From Camarhynchus parvulus (taxonomy: Eukaryota > Chordata > Aves > Passeriformes > Thraupidae): a stretch of 64,000 nucleotides of DNA. Below the pieces are notes generated by a model that worked only from the letters and a program-made list of their open reading frames with translations, ran no database searches and was not told where the DNA came from. Of this stretch, positions 1-12,400 are shown piece by piece (positions within the stretch are counted from its first letter, which is position 1; each line of letters opens with the position of its first letter). Made by a program: the position numbers and the translations under genes. The DNA is taken from NCBI RefSeq assembly GCF_901933205.1, contig NC_044597.1, positions 3,460,126 through 3,524,125 on the forward strand, read 5' to 3'.

Positions 1-413
1 GAAATGTAGATTTTAGGATTTTTGGTTTGGGGGTTATGGGGACAAGATAGAGGAACTTGGGCATGTCCAGCCTTTCCTCTTCTTCTTCTTGTTCTCCATT
101 TTCTGCAGTGATGTTGGCACTTTGGGATTGGGTTAGAGTAGAAGTGCACTGTCTAACACAGGTGATAGGTATTGGGAATTAAGTGTAAATATGTTATACG
201 TAGTTTGTAGTATAAAAGGACAACACCGCCTTGGGGGTGGTCAGAGTGCCTGTGGCTGCCCTGCTGAGCAGACCTCGGCTGGGCAGAAAGAAAATTTTAT
301 AGATAAGAATTAATAAACAACCAAAAGACCGAAAAGTGAAGAGTCCAGACTCGTTCTTCAGCCGCACAGGCCGAAGCAGAGACATCCTGCACATCTCGGG
401 GCAGCAATTAACA
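1..413 (+). mobile_element. Solo LTR fragment of an endogenous retrovirus, 5' end cut by the window
   Basis: The sequence resembles the LTR at 41,728-42,961, sharing for example the stretch around 120-175 with the stretch around 42,000-42,065. It has a TATA box (TATAAAAG) at 211-218 and an AATAAA signal at 312-317, in the order expected of U3-R-U5, and appears to end in ...TTAACA at about 413. No retroviral coding sequence is visible. It lies in a RARA intron, antisense to RARA, with its right edge 25 bp from the splice donor of the exon at 439-615. The family name is not certain and the left boundary lies outside the window. Confidence 0.75.
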
Positions 414-438
414 CCAGCAACCCAAGACCCCTGCTCAC

Positions 439-3400
439 CAGGATGTCGAGGCAGGCGGCTTTGAGGAGGGTGATCTGGTCGGCGATGGTGAGCGTGGTGA
501 AGCCAGGGAGCTGCTTGGCAAACTCCACCGTCTTGATGATGCACTTGGTGGACAACTCACTGAACTTGTCCCACAGGTCGATGTCCAGGGACACGCGCTG
601 CTCCGAGCTGTTGTTCTGTGGCGGGAGGTGGGGGATGAGGGCACAGGAGGGGTGCCACCCTCCCCAGCCCCCCAGGAGCCCCCAGACCCAGTGACACTCA
701 CCGTAGTGTATTTGCCGAGCTGGCAGAGCGCGGGGAAGGTCTCCTGGTGGGCTTTGCGCACCTTCTCGATGAGCTCCTCCACCTCAGGTGTGATGATGTA
801 GCTCTCCGAGCACTCCGGCTTGGGCACGTCCTTCTTCTTCTTGTTCCGGTCATTGCGGACGGCTGCAGGAACGGCAGGGTCATTGTCACCTGGCCCTGGT
901 GCCACCCAGCCCCTGCCCCACCCCGCTCTGCCCCTCAGGGCAGGATGGGGACCTGCCACCAGCAATGGGCTCAGCTGTAGTGACAAGCTCCCAGCAGAGC
1001 CATCAGCCCCACAGATTCCTTTAAACAACCCCCAAGTCATCAGTTAGACCCTGCACCCTTGGGGGGCCCACACTCCTTGCCAAGGGGACAGTGCTCTGCA
1101 AAGCAACACATCAGAGAGGGACCCCAGGGACAGAGAATGGCAGCTGAGCCACCACAGTGGGTGAAGGGCACAGGAGGGACCCTGGGGGTGGCAGCTGGGA
1201 AGGGAGGAGCAGCTGGGAGGAGCCCCAGCCCTGCAGGGATCAGTCTCTATAGGCTGAGAGGGCCAGGACCCCTCTTAGGTGCAGGGTGAGCCCCTGGGAT
1301 GCTGAACCCCTCTGGCAGTTCCTGGGCCCCCAGGCTCTGCCAGCTCCTCCCAGGGGTCCCAGTCCCCAGGGGCTGGCAGATGGGGCAGGACTCAGCTGTG
1401 CCTCAGCAGCCCCACCCCCCCAGGCACCCACCGTGGGGGCACAGCCGGGCACCATGACAACTGCCAGCAGAGCCGGGAGGCCTCCTCAGCGTCATTTATC
1501 TCTGACATTATCAATCACGTGTTGCCTGGGCAACTGCCAGGCTGTGACACAATCCCAGGGGGTCCCCATCCCCCTTGAGCCTTGCTGGGCACACGGTGGG
1601 GGCTGCTGGCGATGGCCCATCACACCCAGAACCCCCTGAGCAGGACACCAGGCACGGTGTCCCTTCATCCCTTCTCCATCCCCATCCCCATCCCATCCCC
1701 ACTCACACTCCTTGGACATCCCGACTTCGAAGCACTTCTGGAGCCGGCAGTACTGGCACCGGTTGCGTGTCACCTTGTTGATGATGCAGTTCTTGTCCCG
1801 GTGGCACGTGTACACCATGTTCTTCTGGATGCTGCGGCGGAAGAAGCCCTGGGGACCCCGCACGGCCCCGTCAGCGCCCGCCACGGGGACCCCGAGCACC
1901 CCGAGGAGCCCGGGGAGCCCTGGTGGCATTGGGGGCCGGTGGCAGCGCTCACCTTGCAGCCCTCACAGGCGCTGACCCCATAGTGGTAGCCCGAGGACTT
2001 GTCCTGGCACACGAAGCAGGGCTTGTAGATGCGGGGCAGGGGTGGGGGCGACGGGGGGCTGGGCACGATCTCCTCCGAGCTGGTGCTCTGCGTCTCCACG
2101 GCTGTGGGGAAGGGGAGACACTCAAAACACGGAGCCCCCCCATCCTGCACCCCAAGGATGCTCCCCAGCTCCAGGGGTCCTGGCAGCCCCAGCCCAGCAC
2201 TGCCCAGCCCGGCCCTGGCGCCAGGTCGAGCGGGGCCAGCGAGGAGAGGACGCGTGCTGGGAAGATGCAACGTGACATTTCCAGGTCACAGAGACGATGT
2301 GGAATTCAGGCAGACAAAAAAAAAAAAAAAAAAAAAGGGGGAAAAAATACAAAGAAAAGAAAAAGGGCTGGGATCCCAGGAGCCCCCAGCCCAGGCAGCG
2401 CTGCCAGTGGATGAGGGGATGGAGGGTGCAGGGCCAGCCTGGGCGAGCTGGTGCCACACACTCAGTCACACGTGTGGGCACACGTACAGTGTGACACCTG
2501 CACACACAGGGTGACCCCCACAGCCCCAGGGTCACCCACCACCCCCAGCCAAAGCGTGGCCCCCCAGGAGGGGACAGGCACAGTGGCACCCAGCTGGCAC
2601 CCCGAGGTCCCCCAATGGAGGCCATGCCCAAGGGCAGTGCCACCTTTGTCCCCATAACAAGCACACCCTGGCCCTGACAGCACAGGGGACACAGCCAGTA
2701 CACTCCTGCACCCCAAAACCTCATGGAACATGCCTGTTCCCCTCCTGCACCCCAAAACCTGGAGGGATGTGCCTCGTGCACCCCAGAAGCACCCCCATCC
2801 CCTGCAGGATGTGCCCAAGTCCCCCAGGTCAAGCCTTGGCCCTGTTTGGACAGGGAGGGGTTCAGTGCAGTTGGGGTTCACTCCTGGAGCTGGGGGGACT
2901 CAGCACAGTTGGGTGCACCTCTGGCATGTGGGGGGGCTCAGCACGGTCAGGGCGCGCCCCTGGAGCTGGGGAGGGGCTCAGCACAGTTGGGGTGCAGCCC
3001 CAGCGTGGGGCACAGCCAGGCAGGGGTTAAGCGCTCCCCGGCTGCTCCGGGATGTTTGCGAATGTTTTTCTGCAGCAGAGCCAAGCGAACCAGTCAAACA
3101 GGATATTAAAGGCCAGGCCCGGCGGGGGAGCCTGGGCCCCCCCCCCGCCCCGCCGGCCCCTGCACCCCAAAAAGGGCCCCAGGGCCGCCGGAGCCCCCCC
3201 GGGGCCGGGGAGCCGCGGGGAGCCCCGGTTGGGGACACCCGGCCCCGAGAAGGGGCCCAGCGGAGCTGGGGGGATTGGGGGTGAGGGGTGGGGGTCCCCA
3301 GGCCGGCGGTGCCATGGGACCCTCGCCAAAGGGCACGGGATGGGGCCAGGGAGGGGACAACGGGACAAAGCCAGCCCTGACGCTTGTCCCGCTTGTCCCC

Positions 3401-6400
3401 AGGCAACAACGGGGACGGGGAAAGTGCGGGGTGTGACAGGAGAGTGTGGGGAAGGGTGAGGAGTACCTGGGGTGGGGTGGGATACGAGTGTGTGGGGTGG
3501 GAGAGTGTGGGGTGGGATGTGAATGTATGGGGTGGGACATGAGTATGTAGGGTGGGATGTGAATGTATGAGGTGGGACACGAGTGTGTGGGGTGGGAAAC
3601 GAGTGTGTGGGGTGGGTGGGATATAAATGTATGGAGTGGGATATTAACGTATGGGGTGGGAAACGAGTGTGTGGGGTAGGACATGAGTGTGTGGGGCACC
3701 GGGAGAATGTGTGGGGTGGGATCTGAGGGCACGGAGGGGATGGTGCAGGGCGGGATATGAGAGTGTGGAGCACCGGGGGAGTGTGCAAGGCGGGATACGA
3801 GCGTGCAAGGCGGGATACGAGCGTGTGGGGGGGGCTGGGAGGGTGCAGGGTGGGACTCGGGGCTGCGAGGTGGGATGTGGGTGTGCGGGGTGGGATACCG
3901 GGCTGCGGGTGGGACACGGGCGCGGGGGCGAGCGCCGGGCAGAGCTCCCGGGCTGAATAAATCACCGCTGCCACTCGAGGGAGCGGAGCCATTAAAGTGA
4001 CTGAGAGAACGTCGTCTATAATTTATCGCCTCTTTTATATAATTTAAGAACTTCCTCGTGGAGAGCTGCACTCACAAAACGCGGATTTGACAAGATTTTG
4101 ATGTGCTGGGTGCGGAGGGGGGAAGGGGACCCGGCTCCCTCCGCGTCCCTGCGCTGGCAGAGCTGCGCCAGCACCCCGGGAATCCCCTGCCACCACCATC
4201 ACCAGCCCGGTGCCACCGCGGAGGGGACACGGCCACAGCCGCCAGCCTGGCCAGCTCCCCAGGAGCCCCCCCCACGGCAGCGTCAGGCCTGGGTGGGCAC
4301 AGAGCAGCACCCAAAGGCGCTGAGCGGGGCAGGATGGGTGCCACGCTGGGTGCCGGGGTGCAGCTGGGGACACGGCGGACCCCAATGCCCAGGCTCAGCC
4401 CGCAGCGGGGAGGACCCCGCTGTCCCCCCCACGGCCGAGGCAGCGCAGCCCGGCTCCAGCTGCAGACCAGATGCTGCGGCTCCGCCAGATCCCGGGTGAG
4501 CGCCGAACGCGCCGCCCCCGCCCGCGGCCCCGCCGGCTGCTTCCTGCCCGCGCCGGGGGACCCCGGGGCACCCCGACACCCGCACCCCCGCCCTGGCGTG
4601 GGAAAGCGCCTGCGGGGACACCCCGTGTGCCACCGCCCGAGGGGACACCGGCCTCCGCAACGCCACCACCCCGCCGTGCTCCGGGACACAGCCCGGCCGG
4701 CGGAGCGGGGAGGATGAGGATGGGGGGATTAGAGGGGGAGCCCACCCGGGGGTCGCAGAGGGGGTCACCGGGGGTCCCGCAGGGCGGTGCGGTGGCAGTG
4801 CCGTGCCAGGGGTCACAGCCCCCACACGGGAGGGTGGAGGCCCACCCAGGGCTTCCCTGCGGATGAGAATCCCACGTGCCCCGAATTCCTGCGCCTCTGC
4901 AGGAGAAGGGGGAGGGAGGGAGAGAGGGAAGAGGGTGCCGGGAACCCAGAGCCCCGGGCTGCCCGCTCCTGCTCACGGCCACCGGCCACGGGCACCGCCT
5001 GGTCCCCACGGGCATCCTGCCCAGCACCCGCTGTCTGCCCCCTGCCAGCACCAGGCTCTGGCGTCCTCAGAACCCCGACACACCCACAGCTTTCACAAGG
5101 CCATGTGAGGCCACCCCGTGCCCGGCGGGGGGGTGCCACGCACAATCCAGCCCCACGTACCCCTCTCACACCCCCACAGCACTCCAAAAACCCCCAACAG
5201 CCCACGGCTCCACAGGGGCAGGGGGCTCCCACTGTCTCGGTGGGCTCCTACGGGATTTCCCACCACCCTCAGGAGCTGCCTCGTGCCTCAGTTTTCCCCA
5301 TGGTGGCAGCCTCACTCCTCTCCGGGGTGTGGGTGGGCTCCCCGTGCCCCCCGAGCAGCTCTGGCTCTTATGCCAACACAACACGCCCCGCCGGGCAGGG
5401 CAGTGCCACGCTGGGCCAGCTGCCAGCACCACGGGGCCAGCGGGCACGGCCGCAGCTGGCTCTGAGGAAACTGAGGCACGGCACGGCACGGCTCAGCCCT
5501 GCCCGGGCTGGCACCCCCGGGCTGGGGAGACACGGGCACCTCGAGTGACGTCGGGAGCGGGGCACAGAGCCAGGGAGTGCCGCCAGCGCCCGCCGCCCAC
5601 ACGCTCGCCAGGTCATGGTCACCGCGACCAGAGCCCCGAGGTGCCCCAGCCAGGGCAGGGGACACACGGCCAGCAGCGCTGCGACCCACAGGGAGCCCCC
5701 GCAGGACTGGGGGGCACAGAGAGGGGACAATATCCCTCAGCGACCCTGCTCAGAGACAGAGCCGGGGGCAGCGCTAAGGGTGGCACTGGAGCTGGGCACC
5801 CCCGTGCCCACCCTGCCCAAGCGAGGCCTCGCAGAGGCAGCGGGAGCCCCCGCATGTCCCCAGCGCAGACAAAGGCCCCGCGGCCGCGCTCGGTGCCAGC
5901 GCAAAGGTCGAGCGGCCCCGAGACAATGAGGGGAGCGACACCGGGGGTCCGCGGCCGCGCAGCCTTTGCACAGCGGGCACCCCGCCATGGGCCTCCGCCA
6001 GGGATCCCCGCCCTTGGCGGGGTGAAAGTCCCACGGAACGCGGCAGGACCTTCCCCGGGCCGTTGTGGTGCCCCTGGGTGCCAGGACAGCACAGCCGGGA
6101 CAGGAGACTCCTGCAGCCCCCCCCAGATCTCACTCGCCCCCACCCCGTGGGCACAAACCGCAGCAGGGCTCCACATCCCCGAGGGGGAGCAGCTCCCAGC
6201 GCGGCCGGCACTCGGACCGCGCTGCCCGTGCCCATCGCGGTGTCCTTGTGCCCTCCGTGCCCCCGGCACAGGGCACCGGGCCGTGATCCCTCCAGGGACA
6301 CGGGGCAGGCTCCCTCCAGCGGGAACAGGACTGGCCCGGCCCCACATCCACCCCCTGCCCAGGGGGACCCCCCGATCCGCGGCAGGGTGGGGGCCCAGGC

Positions 6401-9400
6401 TGGGGCTCCCCCGCGCCTGGGCAGCAGCGGCGGCTCCGTCTGTAGTTAATTGGATTTTCCCGGAGCCTTTATCAAGAGAGAGCGAAATTCCCGGCGGAGC
6501 CGGCGCTGCCCGGACCCCGCTGCGGGAAGGGGGGGGCGAGAGGCGACCCCCCTGCCCCCCTTCACCGAGCTCGGCCCCGACTGCCCCCGAAATAGGGCAG
6601 GGGGTGTTTAAAGAGCCGGAGGCTTCTGCGCATGGAGCGGGTGGGGAGGAGGCTGAGGGGGCTGAGCCCCGCACTCTTCCAGGACCAGCACTGAGCTCAG
6701 CCCCCCGCCCACGGCCCCCGCACCCCGCACCATCCCCGCAGCCCCCCCCACCCCCGCCCGCGTTTCGGGGCCGCTCTCCCCGGCCCGATGCGACGGGCGG
6801 GGGGCCCCGTCCGCCCCCGGTGCGCAGGTACCTACAGCGGCCGGAGCTGCTCCACGGCGGGGGGCGGCGGGGGGGGCAGCCCCGGGGGCCCGGCCCGTAG
6901 AAATCCATGCGGAGGAAGGGGCCGGGGGGCAGCCCCGCCACCGCCGCGCCCTCGTACATGGCCCCGGGGCGGCGGGGGCGGCTCCCCCGGCCGGGGGCGG
7001 CCCCGGGCGGTCAGTGCCCCCCCGCGCCCCCGGGGCGCCCCGCGCCGCGCTGCCATCGCCCCGCGGAGCGGCCCCGCCGCTCGCTCCGCGCCCGAGCGGC
7101 GGGAGGAGGAGGAGAAGGAGGAGGAGGAAGAGGAGGAGGAGGAGGAGGAGGAGGCGGGGGGAGGGGAGGAAGGCGCAGCCCCGCCGGCTCTGCGGCTTCG
7201 CCAGCCCCGGTCCCTCCCGGCACCCGCCGCCTCCCCGCGCTTAACCCGCTCCGCGCCGCGGGGCCGCACCGGCACCCGCAGGAGAGGGGACACGGATACC
7301 GGGCAGGGACACGGACACCGGGCACGGACACGGGACACGAACACCGGGCACGGACACCGGGCACGGACACCGGGCACGGACACGCAGGAGAGAAATGGAC
7401 CCGCCGGGGGTGGGGGGGGGGCACGGACACAGGACACGGACAAGAACATGCGGGAGGGGGGCACGGACACCGAGAGGGACACAGACATGCAGGGGGGTAA
7501 CAGACGTGGTGGTGACACGGACACGGAGGAGGACACGGTGAAGAAATGGACACGCGGGGGCACCGGGACACGCAGGGGAACACGGACGGGCAGAGGGACG
7601 CGGACACGCGGGAGCGAAATGGGGAGGGAGGGGCTCAAGGCGGGGCTGGGGGGCCCGGGGGTTGCCCGGCGGAGATGACGGGGCCCTGGGGGTCCCGGGG
7701 GGGTCCCGGGGGCTGCCCGGCGGCCGCAGCTCATTTGCCTAATGGGATGCGGGTGAACTGCGGGTGAACCCGCGGGAAGGGCTCACCTCGGCCTGACCCT
7801 CGGCCCCCGCCCCGGGGCGGTGGGTGGGTCTGTGTACATGCATGTGCACATGTGTTCATGCATGTTCCCAGTGCATCACGCAGGGCCATGTGTGCTCCTG
7901 CTGCACAGACACACGGGGAGGTGTGTGTGTGCCTGCACAGGGCAGCCTGTATGTGCACACGTGTGTGCATTCGTCCTGCACACACACACACATACACACA
8001 CACGTGTGTGACACCGTGTCCCACCAAGCACAGCAACAGCTGAGAACATGAACACACGAGTGTGTGCACAGCCTGCTGTATCCATCTGTGTGTCCATGCA
8101 CACGTGTGTGTGCTGGCTTGTCACCCCTGCAGGGCACAGATCCGTGTGCCACCACTGCCCTTCACACAAGGCCCAGCTGAAGCTGACACCACAAGCCCAG
8201 GGAGCCCAAGTGGTGACAGCGGGGACGGTCACACGCCAAGGACAGGCCCTGGGGGTGCCACTTCCCTCTGCAGAGGTGATCTCTGCTGCACAGCGGGCAC
8301 ACCCACGCTGCCCCGGCCCCAGCTGCCCAGCTCAGGCTGCCCTGGAGGGAGAGGAGCCCCACTGAGCCCCCAGCTGGGCCCTGCCATGGGCAGCAGGAGC
8401 ATAGGCGTGTGCACGGCTGGGAGGGTGCGGGCACTGCCTCCCACATCTGTGTGTCTGCGTGTGTGTGTGGCTCTGTGTGTGCCTCTGTGACTGTGTGTGT
8501 GTGTGCATGTGACTGTCCTGTGCGCACGTGTGACTGTGCACATGTGTGGCTGTATGTGTGTGGCTTTCTCTGTGTGTGTCGCTGTACATGTGTATGTGGC
8601 TGCACATGTGTGGCCGTCCATGTGTGGCTGTCCATGTGTGGCTGTACATGTGTGTGTGGCTGAGCACATGTGTGGCTGTCCATGTGTGGCTGCACACGTG
8701 CGGCTTTCTCTGTGTGTGTCGCTGTACATGTGTATGTGGCTGCACATGTGTGGCTGTCGATGTGCGGCTGTACATGTATGACTGTCCCCGTGTGTGTGGC
8801 TGTGCATGCGTGTGGCTGTACATGTGTGACTGTCCCTGTGTGTGTGACTGTCCATGTGTGGCCGTTCCATGTGTGTGGCTGTGCACGCGTGTCCGTGTGT
8901 CCGTGTGTTCGTGCGGGGCTGCGCAGCGCGGCAGCAGCGCCTGTTTAAATAATAATGGCAAGTCGGGGCTTTGCTTAGCCAGCAGGTTTCGAACAAAAGC
9001 CCAGCGCTGCTCCAACTTCCTGCAGCGAACATGACAAATGTCTGCTCTGACTCATTTACCAGCGCTGGAAAGAATGTGGCTGCGATGGAGGGGACGGAGG
9101 GGACGGCGCAGGGGACGCGGGCGGTGGCACCGCGCGGCCGGGCCGTGCCGGGGGCCGCCCCGACGGGCAGCGCTTCCCATCCCGCATCGCTTCCTGCACC
9201 GCTTCCCACATCCCTTCCCGTCCCGCATCCCCTCCCGTCCCGCGTCGGCGGCAACAGGAAGAAACAGAGATTATTTAAAAAAAAAAAAAGAAACAACAAA
9301 AAACCAAAAAACACAAAGCCTTAATTCCAGAGCCAAGAGGAACTGGGCGAGGGGACACCCCGCACGTAAATCCCGCAGTGTGAGGGGGACAGGCACACCC

Positions 9401-12400
9401 CGCCCTGAGCCACATCCCACCAGCAGCCCGGGGACACGAAAACGGGGCCCTTCCAGCACCATCCGCAGCCCCGCATCCTCCTGGCCGCGCTCCCTGAGCG
9501 ATGCTCCGGGGGGACAGAGCCGCCTCCAAAAGGCTGATGCAAACCCAACGCACCCTACAGCCCATAGGGACCCCACGGAGAACCCCCCCGTGCCGGAGGG
9601 GATGGCTTTGGGATGGCTTTGGGATGGCAGGGTCACAGGGATGCCCGCAGCCCCCACACGAACCCCCCCATCCCCTCCCCCACCGCCGCGCCGGCACCTC
9701 GGGGCCCCGCAGCCCCCCCCGGGCCCCGCAGCCCCCCTCTCGCCCGCCCACTTCAAAAGACCCCATTTATCCCCTTCAGCCGCTTTTGAGCCCGGCGAAT
9801 TCCCGGCTGGAGCAGGCGGCTCCCCCCGGCCCCTGACAGTGATAGAGAACCTCCGCCTAATGGGCTTTCCCAGGCCGGGGGCCCAGCGCCTCATCAATCT
9901 TCCCCGGGCAGGGATGGGGGGGCCGGGGGGGTCCCCAGCACCGCACCCCGCGGGGCTCCCCCGGCCACTGGCCTTAGCGGGGCCCCCCGCCCCCGCCGCC
10001 CCCGGCCTGCAGGGAGCACGTTTTGCTCATTAATTTTTAAAAATTAATTAATTACGGGGCGCTGCGGGGGAGCGGCTGCGGCGCGAGGAAACCGGAGCCA
10101 GCGGGTTGGGTGACAGGCCAGCCCGGAGCGGGGCCCCCTGTCCCGGCAGCGGGGCCGGGGGGCTGGGCTGGGGTCCCGCAGCCAGGCCTGGGAATCAGGG
10201 CGAGGGAGCCCCTCAGGGACCCCCCAGGCACGGCACGGGCCAGGGGAGGGGACCCCCAGGGACAGGCAGGCGCCACAGAGCCCCCCGGGATGGGGATGAG
10301 GGCACAGACATGACCCGGCGGTGCCACGCGTGCCAGCGTGGGTGTACACACCTGGCACAGGACACGGGGCACGCTGCTGTGTGTGTGTCACCAACACACA
10401 GGCACTGAGGGCACTGATACACACATGTGACACACGTGTGGATGCACACACAAGGACAGAGGGCACTGACACACACACACACACACTGTGACACACACGG
10501 GCACAGAGAGCACTCACACACACACACAATACGTATGTGACACGTGTGTGGATGCACACACAAGGACAGAGGGCATTGACACACACACACACACACACAT
10601 GTGACACACACACGCACACCCTGCACAGCCCCAGCTGTGCACACACAGGCACAGAGGGCACTGGCACACACAGACACACCTGTGACACACATGTGTGTGC
10701 ACACACAGCCCCAGCTGTGCACACACAGGCACAGAGGGCACTGACACACACACACACATATGTGACACACGTGTGCATGCACACACAGGCACAGAGGGCA
10801 CTGACACACACACACAGCTCCACGCTGCCCGCCGAGGGCACACCGAGGACACACCGAGGACGTGCATCCCACACCCCTCGTGGCAGCACACACGTGCCCA
10901 CACACTGCTCCCAGCCCACCCCATCCCCATCCCGGCCCCCACGGACCCGCTGGGCTGCCCAGTCCAGCCCCGAATGCCGGGAGGGGCAGCTGCACCCCCC
11001 AGCCCGGGGCCGTGCAGCTGCAGCACATCTGGAGAGGGCGGGACACATGGTGAGGAGGGGGCGGTGGCACCGGCGGGACACAGACACGGGCACCTCCCCG
11101 CGCCAGCAGTGGCACCACAGCACACCCCAAAACTGCAGCACCGACCCAAACAGGGCACCCACCCGCCGTGTGGATGCTACAGGCGGGGCGGGCAACACAC
11201 AGTGCCCCCACTCCCTGCATTGCTCGGGCACCCAGCAGGGACGGCCAAGGAGAAACTGAGGCACGATTCCCCACCTGCCTCAGGACACCCTCCAGCCGTG
11301 CCCGCGGCCCTGTCCTCAGTGTCAGGGAAGGGGGGGGGACACAGGCGGCCCCCCCAGCCTGTTCCCACACGCCCGGAATGGCCCCAGAGCCAGCGCGGGG
11401 GAGTGGCCCCACCCGCCGACACCCAGTCGCTGAACTGGTCCCACTGGGTCCCACCGCCGCCGGGGCGGCTCCGGCGGGGGACAGCACCCAGGGCCGGCCC
11501 TGCCCGGACCTGCACCGGCCCCCGGGGCCAAGGACGGGCCGGGGGGGGCCCCGCCACACCCCGAGCCACGGGGTTCTCCCCGGCAGCGGGCGCCGCAGGG
11601 CACTCATGCTGCAGGGAGCAGGCACGGGGTGAGAAGAGGTCCGGCAGCCGCCCCACGGAGTCCAGGGAAACTGAGGCACGCTGAGGGGTGCTGGTTTGGG
11701 GGGATCCCGGGTGGGAGCCCACCTCCAGCAGCTCCCAGCTGCCGTCATGGCAGGCGGTGATTACCGGGGCCGTGATGGACGAGCCTGTCACGGGGAAATG
11801 GAATCGGGAGCAGCGGTGATGATGATCGTCTTCATCGCCTTCATCACCTCTCCCATGGCAGCCCCACCATGAACAAAGAGCCACCGTGGGGACACAGCAC
11901 CCACAGGGTGGTCACAGTGAGGGACAGGAACACCCTGCAGGCCAATAATAACCAGCCACTAATGAAGGTGGCCACAATTAATGGCACAACCGCACCAGGA
12001 CCACTGCCCACTCCCTGCCTCAGTTTCCCCAGCAGCAGCACTCACAGGGACACACAGAGAAAAAGCACCACAGAGCCCTCAAAATCAGCTCTCCACAGGT
12101 GTGGCTGGGAGCAGGGAGACCCCTCCTCACCAGTGCCACTGCCCCAGGGACACATTATGGATCCCACACCCCATACTGGGGACAGAGCCTGGCCTGGATG
12201 GGTCCCCACACATCCCCCCAGCACTGGGGGTGCCCCCAGCCCCCCCAGGGCTCTGGTACTCACTGGCAGGTGACGGGGTGCTGTATCCACTGACAGGAAG
12301 CTGGTGCTGGATGCCAGCCAGGGTGCTGGGCGGCGAGAGCCCCCCCAGCATGTGTGGGAAGAAGAAGGCGTAGGGGGGCACGGGGTAGCCATTGAGGTGC

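Noticed and set aside
2315..2340. A 20+ base A-tract as a processed retrogene tail
   Set aside because: No coding or UTR-like sequence precedes it. On the gene strand it is a T-tract upstream of the zinc-finger exon acceptor.
4876..6900. A 674-codon open frame on the plus strand
   Set aside because: It runs antisense through the RARA intron and CpG island, is Pro/Arg/Gly/Ala low complexity, and has no domain or splice logic. GC-rich DNA lacks stop codons by composition.
10375..10835. Repeat-spacer-like CA-rich blocks
   Set aside because: The intervening parts are (CA)n, not unique spacers. It is a compound mini/microsatellite.
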